Origin: Odiellus spinosus
Lineage: Eukaryota; Arthropoda; Arachnida; Opiliones; Phalangiidae
Assembly (NCBI GenBank): GCA_963920705.1
Contig: CAWUCO010000219.1
Coordinates: 372,001 to 436,000, forward strand
Reading direction: 5' to 3'
Length of the DNA stretch: 64,000 nucleotides
Made by a program: the position numbers and the translations under genes. How positions within the stretch are numbered: position 1 is the stretch's first letter; each line of letters starts with the position of its first letter. The notes under the pieces are model-generated. The model did no database searches and had not been told where the DNA came from. It saw only the letters and a list, made by a program, of their open reading frames with translations. Positions 54,925 to 64,000 of this stretch are shown here, piece by piece.

Positions 54925-57900
54925 GGATCTATACTTGGGAAATTTTGGGATCTATACTTGGGAAATTTTTGGATCTATACTTGGGAAATTTTTGGATGTA
55001 TACTTGTGAAATTTTTGGATCTATACTTGGGAAATTTTTGGATCAATACTTGGGAAATTTTTGGATCTAATCATGGGAAATTTTTGGATCTATACTTGGG
55101 AAATTTTTCGTACTATACATGGGAAATTTTTGGATCTATTCTTGGGGAATTTTTGGATCTATACTTGGGAAATTTTTCGATCTATACTTGGGAAATTTTT
55201 CGATCTATACTAGGGAAATTTTTCGATCTATACTTGGGAAATTTTTGGATGTATATTTGGGAAATTTGTGGATCTATACTTGGGAAATTTTTCGATCTAT
55301 ACTTGGGAAATTTTTGGATCTATACTTGGGAAATTTTTCGATCTATACTTGGGAAATTTTTGGATCTATACTTGGGAAATTTTTGGATCTATACTAGGGA
55401 AATTTTTCGATCTATACTTGGAAAATTTTTCGATCTATGCTTGGGAAATTTTTGGATCTATACTTGGTAAATTTTTGGATCTATACTTGGGAAATTTTTG
55501 GATCTATACTTAGGAAATTTTTGGATCTATTCATGGGAAATTTTTGGATCTATACTTGGGAAATTTTTCGTACTATACATGGGAAATTTTTGGATCTATT
55601 CTTGGGAAATTTTTGGATCTATACTTGGGAAATTTTTCGATCTATACTTGGGAAATTTTTCGATCTATACTTGGGAAATTTTTGGATGTATACTTGGGAA
55701 ATTTGTGGATCTATACTTGGTAAATTTTTCGATCTATACTTGGGAAATTTTTGGCTCTATACTTGGGAAATTTTTCGATCTATACTTGGGAAATTTTTGG
55801 ATCTATACTTGGGAAATTTTTGGATCTATGCTTGGGAAATTTTTGGATCTATACTTGGTAAATTTTTGGATCTATACTTGGGAAATTTTTGGATCTATAC
55901 TTGGGAAATTTTGGGATCTATACTTGGGAAATTTTTGGATCTATACTGGGAAATTTTTCGTACTATACTTGGGAAATTTTTGGATCTATGCTTGGGAAAT
56001 TTTTGGATCTATACTTGGGAAATTTTTGGATCTATACTTGGGAAAATTTTGGATCTATTCTTGGGAAATTTTTGGATCTATACTTGGGAAATTTTTGGAT
56101 CTATACTTGGAAAATTTTTCGATCTATACTAGGGAAATTTTTCGATCTATACTAGGAAATTTTTCGATCTATACTTGGGAAATTTTTGGATCTAAACTTG
56201 GGAAATTTTTGGATCTATACTTGGGAAATTTTTGGATCTATTCTTGGGAAATTTTTGGATCTATACTTGGGAAATTTTTGGATCTATACTAGGGAAAGTT
56301 TTCGATCTATACTTGGGAAATTTTTCGATTTATACTTGGGAAATTATTGGATCTATACTTGAGAAATTTTTCGATCTATACTTGGGAAATTTTTGGATCT
56401 TTACTTGGGAAATTTTGGATCTATACTTGGGAAATTTTTCGATCTATACTTGGAAAATTTTTCGATCTATGCTTGGGAAATTTTTGGATCTATACTTGGG
56501 AAATTTTTGGATGTATACTTGTGAAATTTTTGGATCTATACTTGGGAAATTTTTGGATCTATACTTGGGAAATTTTTCGTACTATACTTGGGAAATTTTT
56601 GGATCTATTCTTGGGAAATTTTGGATCTATACTTGGGAAATTTTTGGATCTATACTTGGGAAATTTTTGGATCTATTCTTGGGAAATTTTTGGATCTATA
56701 CTTGGGAAATTTTTGGATCTATACTAGGGAAATTTTTGGATCTATACTTGGGAAATTTTTGGATCTATACTTGGGAAATTATTGGATCTATACTTGAGAA
56801 ATTTTTCGATCTATACTTGGGAAATTTTTGGATCTTTACTTGGGAAATTTTGGATCTATACTTGGGAAATTTTTCGATCTATGCTTGGGAAATTTTTGGA
56901 TCTATACTTGGGAAATTTTTCGTACTATACTTGGGAAATTTTTGGATCTATTCTTGGGAAATTTTTGGATCTATACTTGGGAAATTTTTGGATCTATACT
57001 TGGCAAATTTTTCGTACTATACTTGGGAAATTTTTCGACCTCTACTTGGGAAATTTTTCGATCTATACTTGGGAAATTTTTGGATCTATACTTGGGAAAT
57101 TTTTGGATCTATTCATGGGAAATTTTTGGATCTATACTTGGGAAATTTTTCGTACTATACATGGGAAATTTTTGGATCTATTCTTGGGGAATTTTTGGAT
57201 CTATACTTGGGAAATTTTTCGATCTATACTTGGGAAATTTTTCGATCTATACTAGGGAAATTTTTCGATCTATACTTGGGAAATTTTTGGATGTATAATT
57301 GGGAAATTTGTGGATCTATACTTGGGAAATTTTTCGATCTATACTTGGGAAATTTTTGGATCTATACTTGGGAAATTTTTCGATCTATACTTGGGAAATT
57401 TTTGGATCTATACTAGGGAAATTTTTCGATCTATACTTGGGAAATTTTTGGATGTATACTTGGGAAATTTGTGGATCTATACTTGGTAAATTTTTCGATC
57501 TATACTTGGGAAATTTTTGGCTCTATACTTGGGAAATTTTTCGATCTATACTTGGGAAATTTTTGGATCTATACTTGGGAAATTTTTGGATCTATGCTTG
57601 GGAAATTTTTGGATCTATACTTGGTAAATTTTTGGATCTATACTTGGGAAATTTTTGGATCTATACTTGGGAAATTTTGGGATCTATACTTGGGAAATTT
57701 TTGGATCTATACTGGGAAATTTTTCGTACTATACTTGGGAAATTTTTGGATCTATTCTTGGGAAATTTTTGGATCTACACTTGGGAAATTTTTGGATCTA
57801 TACTTAGGAAATTTTTGGATCTATGCTTGGGAAATTTTTGGATCTATACTTGGGAAATTTTTGGATCTATACTTGGGAAATTTTTGGATCTATTCTTGGG

Positions 57901-59078
57901 AAATTTTTGGATCTATACTTGGGAAATTTTTGGATCTATACTTGGGAAATTTTTGGATCTATACTTGGAAAATTTTTCGATCTATACTAGGGAAATTTTT
58001 CGATCTATTCTTGGGAAATTTTGGATCTATACTTGGGAAATTTTTGGATCTATACTTGGGAAATTTTTGGATCTATACTTGGGAAATTTTTGGATCTATA
58101 CTTGGAAAATTTTTCGATCTATACTAGGAAATTTTTCGATCTATACTTGGGAAATTTTTGGATCTAAACTTGGGAAATTTTTGGATCTATACTTGGGAAA
58201 TTTTTGGATCTATTCTTGGGAAATTTTTGGATCTATACTTGGGAAATTTTTGGATCTATACTAGGGAAAGTTTTCGATCTATACTTGGGAAATTTTTCGA
58301 TCTATAATTGGGAAATTTTTGGATCTATACTTGGGAAATTTTTGGATCTATACTTGGGAAATTATTGGATCTATACTTGAGAAATTTTTCGATCTATACT
58401 TGGGAAATTTTTGGATCTTTACTTGGGAAATTTTGGATCTATACTTGGGAAATTTTTCGATCTATACTTGGAAAATTTTTCGATCTATGCTTGGGAAATT
58501 TTTGGATCTATACTTGGGAAATTTTTGGATGTATACTTGTGAAATTTTTGGATCTATACTTGGGAAATTTTTGGATCTATACTTGGGAAATTTTTCGTAC
58601 TATACTTGGGAAATTTTTGGATCTATTCTTGGGAAATTTTTGGATCTATACTTGGGAAATTTTTCGATCTATACTTGGCAAATTTTTCGTACTATACTTG
58701 GGAAATTTTTCGACCTCTATTTGGGAAATTTTTCGATCTATACTTGGAAAATTTTTCGATCTATACTTGGGAAATTTTTCGATCTATACTTGGGTAATTT
58801 TTCGATCTATTCTTGGGAAATTTATTGATCTATACTTGGGAAATTTTTGGATCTATACTTGGGAAATTTTTGGATCTATACTTGGGAAATTTTTCGTACT
58901 ATACTTGGGAAATTTTTCGATCTATACTTGGGAATTTTTTGGATCTATTCTTGGGAAATTTTTGGATCTATACTTGGGAAATTTTTGGATCTATACTTGG
59001 GAAATTTTTGGATATATACTTGGGAAATTTTAGGATCTATACTTGGGAAATTTTTGGATCTATACTTGGGAAATTTTT

Positions 59079-59307
59079 GGATCTCTACTTGGGAAATTTT
59101 TAATCTCTACTTGGGAAATTTTTGAATTTCTACTTGGGAAATTTTTGAATCTCTAATTGGGAAATTTTTGAATCTCTACTTGGGAAATTTTTGAATCGCT
59201 ACATGGGAAATTTTTGAATCTCTACTTGGGAAATTTTTGATTCTCTACTTGGGAAATTTTTGAATCTCTACTTAGGAAATTTTTGAATCTCTACTTGGGA
59301 AATTTTT
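59079..59307. repeat. GAATCTC cassette, right type, copy 4 (10 monomers)
   Basis: 229-bp cassette as at 47,210, but with GAATTTC as third monomer and GAATCGCTACATGGG in place of GAATAGC. GAATCGC is shared with the left-type cassettes, so it is probably the ancestral state. Confidence 0.92.
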
Positions 59308-60663
59308 GGATCTATACTTGGGAAATTTTGGGATCCATACTTGGGAAATTTTTGGATCTATACTTGGGAAATTTTTGGATGTATACTTGTGAAATTTTTG
59401 GATCTATACTTGGGAAATTTTTGGATCTATTCATGGGAAATTTTTGGATCTATACTTGGGAAATTTTTCGTACTATACATGGGAAATTTTTGGATCTATA
59501 CTTGGGAAATTTTTCGATCTATACTTGGGAAATTTTTCGATCTATACTTGCGAAATTTTTGGATGTATATTTGGGAAATTTGTGGATCTATACTTGGGAA
59601 ATTTTTCGATCTATACTTGGGAAATTTTTGGATCTATACTTGGGAAATTTTTCGATCTATACTTGTTAAATTTTTGGATCTATACTAGGGAAATTTTTCG
59701 ATCTATACTTGGGAAATTTTTGGATGTATATTTGGGAAATTTGTGGATCTATACTTGGGAAATTTTTCGATCTATACTTGGGAAATTTTTGGATCTATAC
59801 TTGGGAAATTTTTGGATCTATACTTGGGAAATTTTTGGATCTATACTAGGGAAATTTTTCGATCTATACTTGGAAAATTTTTCGATCTATGCTTGGGAAA
59901 TTTTTGGATCTATACTTGGGAAATTTTTGGATCTATACTTGGGAAATTTTTGGATCTATACTTGGGAAATTTTTGGATCTATACTTGGGAAATTTTTGGA
60001 TCTATACTTGGGAAATTTTTGGATCTATACTTGGAAAATTTTTCGATCTATACTAGGGAAATTTTTCGATCTATGCTTGGGAAATTTTTGGATATATTCA
60101 TGGGAAATTTTTGGATCTATACTTGGGAAATTTTTTGTACTATACATGGGAAATTTTTGGATCTATTCTTGGTAAATTTTTGAATCTATACTTGGTAAAT
60201 TTTTCGATCAATACTTGGGAAATTTTTCGATCTATACTTGGGAAATTTTTGGATGTATACTTGGGAAATTTTTCGATCTATACTTGGGAAATTTTTCGAT
60301 CTATACTTGGGAAATTTTTGGATCTATACTTGGAAAATTTTTGAATCTATACTTGGGAAATTTTTGGATCTATACTTGGGAAATTTTTCGATCTATACTT
60401 GGGAAATTTTTTGATCTATACTTGGGAAATTTTGGATCTATACTTGGAAAATTTTTCGATCTATACTTGGGAAATTTTTCGATCTATACTTGGGTAATTT
60501 TTCGATCTATTCTTGGGAAATTTATTGATCTATACTTGGGAAATTTTTGGATCTATACTTGGGAAATTTTTGGATCTATACTTGGGAAATTTTTGGATAT
60601 ATACTTGGGAAATTTTAGGATCTATACTTGGGAAATTTTTGGATCTATACTTGGGAAATTTTT

Positions 60664-60892
60664 GGATCTCTACTTGGGAAATTTTTAATCTCTACTTGGG
60701 AAATTTTTGAATTTCTACTTGGGAAATTTTTGAATCTCTAATTGGGAAATTTTTGAATCTCTACTTGGGAAATTTTTGAATCGCTACATGGGAAATTTTT
60801 GAATCTCTACTTGGGAAATTTTTGATTCTCTACTTGGGAAATTTTTGAATCTCTACTTAGGAAATTTTTGAATCTCTACTTGGGAAATTTTT
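60664..60892. repeat. GAATCTC cassette, right type, copy 5 (10 monomers)
   Basis: Matches copy 4 including GAATTTC and GAATCGCTACATGGG, 1,585 bp further on. Confidence 0.92.
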
Positions 60893-62249
60893 GGATCTAT
60901 ACTTGGGAAATTTTGGGATCCATACTTGGGAAATTTTTGGATCTATACTTGGGAAATTTTTGGATGTATACTTGTGAAATTTTTGGATCTATACTTGGGA
61001 AATTTTTGGATCTATTCATGGGAAATTTTTGGATCTATACTTGGGAAATTTTTCGTACTATACATGGGAAATTTTTGGATCTATACTTGGGAAATTTTTC
61101 GATCTATACTTGGGAAATTTTTCGATCTATACTTGCGAAATTTTTGGATGTATATTTGGGAAATTTGTGGATCTATACTTGGGAAATTTTTCGATCTATA
61201 CTTGGGAAATTTTTGGATCTATACTTGGGAAATTTTTCGATCTATACTTGTTAAATTTTTGGATCTATACTAGGGAAATTTTTCGATCTATACTTGGGAA
61301 ATTTTTGGATGTATATTTGGGAAATTTGTGGATCTATACTTGGGAAATTTTTCGATCTATACTTGGGAAATTTTTGGATCTATACTTGGGAAATTTTTGG
61401 ATCTATACTTGGGAAATTTTTGGATCTATACTAGGGAAATTTTTCGATCTATACTTGGAAAATTTTTCGATCTATGCTTGGGAAATTTTTGGATCTATAC
61501 TTGGGAAATTTTTGGATCTATACTTGGGAAATTTTTGGATCTATACTTGGGAAATTTTTGGATCTATACTTGGGAAATTTTTGGATCTATACTTGGGAAA
61601 TTTTTGGATCTATACTTGGAAAATTTTTCGATCTATACTAGGGAAATTTTTCGATCTATGCTTGGGAAATTTTTGGATATATTCATGGGAAATTTTTGGA
61701 TCTATACTTGGGAAATTTTTTGTACTATACATGGGAAATTTTTGGATCTATTCTTGGTAAATTTTTGAATCTATACTTGGTAAATTTTTCGATCAATACT
61801 TGGGAAATTTTTCGATCTATACTTGGGAAATTTTTGGATGTATACTTGGGAAATTTTTCGATCTATACTTGGGAAATTTTTCGATCTATACTTGGGAAAT
61901 TTTTGGATCTATACTTGGAAAATTTTTGAATCTATACTTGGGAAATTTTTGGATCTATACTTGGGAAATTTTTCGATCTATACTTGGGAAATTTTTTGAT
62001 CTATACTTGGGAAATTTTTCGATCTATACTTGGGAAATTTTTGAATCTCTACTTGGGAAATTTTTCGTACTATACTTGGAAAATTTTTCGATCTATACTT
62101 GGGAATTTTTTGGATCTATTCTTGGGAAATTTTTGGATCTATACTTGGGAAATTTTTGGATCTATACTTGGGAAATTTTTGGATATATACTTGGGAAATT
62201 TTAGGATCTATACTTGGGAAATTTTTGGATCTATACTTGGGAAATTTTT

Positions 62250-62478
62250 GGATCTCTACTTGGGAAATTTTTAATCTCTACTTGGGAAATTTTTGAATCT
62301 CTACTTGGGAAATTTTTGAATCTCTAATTGGGAAATTTTTGAATCTCTACTTGGGAAATTTTTGAATCGCTACATGGGAAATTTTTGAATCTCTACTTGG
62401 GAAATTTTTGATTCTCTACTTGGGAAATTTTTGAATCTCTACTTAGGAAATTTTTGAATCTCTACTTGGGAAATTTTT
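62250..62478. repeat. GAATCTC cassette, right type, copy 6 (10 monomers)
   Basis: 229 bp, same order as copies 4 and 5 but with GAATCTC rather than GAATTTC as third monomer. The GAATTTC change therefore arose in copies 1-2 of the 1,585-bp array or was lost in this one. Confidence 0.92.
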
Positions 62479-63200
62479 GGATCTATACTTGGGAAATTTT
62501 GGGATCCATACTTGGGAAATTTTTGGATCTATACTTGGGAAATTTTTGGATGTATACTTGTGAAATTTTTGGATCTATACTTGGGAAATTTTTGGATCTA
62601 TTCATGGGAAATTTTTGGATCTATACTTGGGAAATTTTTCGTACTATACATGGGAAATTTTTGGATCTATACTTGGGAAATTTTTCGATCTATACTTGGG
62701 AAATTTTTCGATCTATACTTGGGAAATTTTTGGATGTATATTTGGGAAATTTGTGGATCTATACTTGGAAAATTTTTCGATCTATGCTTGGGAAATTTTT
62801 GGATCTATAATTGGGAAATTTTTGGATTTATACTTGGGAAATTTTTGGATCTATACTTGGAAAATTTTTCGATCTATACTAGGGAAATTTTTCGATCTAT
62901 GCTTGGGAAATTTTTGGATATATTCATGGGAAATTTTTGGATCTATACTTGGGAAATTTTTTGTACTATACATGGGAAATTTTTGGATCTATTCTTGGTA
63001 AATTTTTGAATCTATACTTGGTAAATTTTTCGATCAATACTTGGGAAATTTTTCGATCTATACTTGGGAAATTTTTGGATGTATACTTGGGAAATTTTTC
63101 GATCTATACTTGGGAAATTTTTCGATCTATACTTGGGAAATTTTTGGATCTATACTTGGAAAATTTTTGAATCTATACTTGGGAAATTTTTGGATCTATA

Positions 63201-64000
63201 CTTGGGAAATTTTTCGATCTATACTTGGGAAATTTTTGGATCTATACTTGGGAAATTTTTGGATCTATACTTGGGAAATTTTTGGATCTATACTAGGGAA
63301 ATTTTTCGATCTATACTAGGGAAATTTTTCGATCTATACTTGGGAAATTTTTGGATGTATACTTGGGAAATTTGTGGATCTATACTTGGGAAATTTTTCG
63401 ATCTATACTTGGGAAATTTTTGGATCTATACTTGGGAAATTTTTCGATCTATACTTGGGAAATTTTTGGATCTATACTTGGGAAATTTTTGGATCTATAC
63501 TAGGGAAATTTTTCGATCTATACTTGGAAAATTTTTCGATCTATGCTTGGGAAATTTTTGGATCTATACTTGGGAAATTTTTGGATCTATACTTGGGAAA
63601 TTTTTGGATCTATACTTGGGAAATTTTTGGATCTATACTTGGGAAATTTTTGGATCTATACTTGGGAAATTTTTGTATCTATTCTTGGGAAATTTTTGGA
63701 TCTATACTTGGGAAATTTTTGGATCTATACTTGGAAAATTTTTGGAACTATACTTGGAAAATTTTTCGATCTATACTAGGGAAATTTTTCGATCTATGCT
63801 TGGGAAATTTTTGGATCTATTCATGGGAAATTTTTGGATCTATACTTGGGAAATTTTTTGTACTATACATGGGAAATGTTTGGATCTATTCTTGGGAAAT
63901 TTTTGAATCTATACTTGGTAAATTTTTCGATCAATACTTGGGAAATTTTTCGATCTATACTTGGGAAATTTTTGGATCTATACTTGGGAAATTTTTGGAT
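63201..64000. repeat. Right terminal satellite, array continues
   Basis: Ordinary GG and CG monomers with CTAGGG, GGATGTATAC/TTTGT, CTATGC, GTATCTATTC, GGAACTATAC, TTTGTACTATACATGGG with GGGAAATGTTTGG, and CGATCAATAC. The order resembles 49.8-50.5 kb and 60.0-60.2 kb. The window ends inside a monomer with no sign of an array boundary. Confidence 0.85.

Larger units (their letters stand above)
47439..58850. repeat. Right zone of higher-order units
   Basis: Units between right-type cassettes share recurrent markers: GGATGTATAC with CTTGTGAAA, GGGGAATTTTTGG (near 47,570, 49,264, 55,144 and 57,185), GGCTCTATAC (near 48,151, 49,851, 51,298, 55,752 and 57,520), CGACCTATAC after a GGCAAA monomer, TTGGTAAA, and T4 with GGGATC. 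Cassette spacing varies (1,586, 5,900 and 4,383 bp) because some units contain extra tandem duplications. No non-satellite DNA is seen. Confidence 0.8.
58850..63200. repeat. Three-copy 1,585-bp higher-order array
   Basis: Equivalent points at 59,283, 60,868 and 62,454 define units of 1,585 and 1,586 bp (69 monomers minus 2 or 1 bp). Each contains one right-type cassette. Copies 1 and 2 agree closely from about 58,930 to 60,430. In copy 3 the spacing falls to 1,241 bp after about 62,765, a net loss of 345 bp (15 whole monomers). The unit junctions are not identical: copy 1 is preceded by CGTAC and shortened GGGAATTTTTTGG monomers that the copy 1/2 junction near 60,430-60,600 lacks. Confidence 0.85.
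1..64000. repeat. 23-bp tandem satellite array filling the window
   Basis: Every row shows the same 23-bp unit head to tail: GGATCTATAC followed by TTGGGAAATTTTT. Main variants are CGATCTATAC (adds a CpG and TCGA), CGTACTATAC (GATC replaced by GTAC), GAATCTCTAC, GGATGTATAC followed by TTTGT, ATTC or ACATGGG in the middle, CTAGGG, CTTAGG, GGAAAA and GGGTAA. Single-base indels are common (T4, T5 or T6 runs; two or three A) and the register resumes straight after them. All copies have the same orientation; I saw no inversion, no insertion of other DNA and no unique sequence. The array is open at both ends. On general knowledge this is eukaryotic heterochromatic satellite; the chromosomal position and species are not determinable here. 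Confidence 0.98.

Noticed and set aside
1..64000. CRISPR array
   Set aside because: Units are directly contiguous, with no unique spacers between repeats, and there are no adjacent cas genes.
1..64000. Telomeric or microsatellite repeat
   Set aside because: The unit is 23 bp and does not match the short G-rich telomere motifs of known groups. Its variants form higher-order units, as in satellite DNA.
1..64000. CENP-B-box-like site in the CG monomers (TTCG, four bases, A, two bases, then C)
   Set aside because: TTCGATCTATAC matches the first part of the published box spacing, but the essential CGGG is CTTG here. With this many monomers a partial match is expected by chance, so I do not call it.
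1..64000. G-quadruplex potential from the GGG in each monomer
   Set aside because: Only one three-G run occurs per 23 bp, leaving about 20-base loops, too long for a stable intramolecular quadruplex under usual rules.
1..64000. TATACT as bacterial-type -10 promoter elements, and AAATTTTT tracts as terminators
   Set aside because: They are part of every monomer, with no matching -35 element, hairpin or gene downstream, and the array does not look bacterial.
1..64000. A hidden gene, tRNA, rRNA or transposon between satellite blocks
   Set aside because: I read the rows across the window and found no stretch longer than a few bases that departs from the 23-bp register. Even the most unusual places (4,290-4,730; 45,000-45,090; 48,842-48,909) are altered monomers.

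Overview
The whole 64,000-base window is one uninterrupted tandem satellite array, in a single orientation, built from a 23-bp A+T-rich monomer. The monomer reads GGATCTATAC in its first ten bases and TTGGGAAATTTTT in the next thirteen, about 30% G+C. Roughly 2,780 monomers are present, and the array enters and leaves the window mid-monomer. I see no protein-coding gene, RNA gene, transposon, CRISPR array, promoter or unique spacer on either strand. Long homogenised satellite of this kind with higher-order structure is typical of eukaryotic heterochromatin (pericentromeric, subtelomeric or sex/B chromosome). The sequence does not let me name the species or chromosome.

The long open reading frames on the + strand are a by-product of the repeat. 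The sense monomer contains no TAA, TAG or TGA in any register, and 23 is not a multiple of 3. All three frames therefore read the same 23-residue aromatic cycle until a variant monomer supplies a stop.

The information lies in the order of monomer variants, which gives nested higher-order repeats. From left to right: 1-4649 is mixed monomers with 253-bp and ~550-bp duplications. 4650-7033 is an exact 1,192-bp tandem duplication. 7034-21059 holds 3.4-3.9 kb higher-order units. 21060-36337 is a 7,190-bp segment duplicated essentially without change, the second copy carrying an extra internal 897-bp (39-monomer) duplication. 36338-47209 is a mosaic sharing a 1.5-kb segment with itself at 5,097 bp spacing. 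47210-58850 has a second family of higher-order units with 1,447-bp and ~970-bp tandem duplications. 58850-63200 is a three-copy 1,585-bp array whose last copy has lost 15 monomers.

A distinctive cassette of 9-11 monomers, recognised by GAATCTCTAC in place of GGATCTATAC, recurs at least twelve times in nearly fixed internal order and punctuates the higher-order units. It has a 'left' form (5.5-32 kb) and a 'right' form (45-62.5 kb). Together these patterns point to local amplification by unequal exchange or replication slippage in whole-monomer steps. Some of the largest identical blocks need raw-read confirmation before assembly error can be ruled out.
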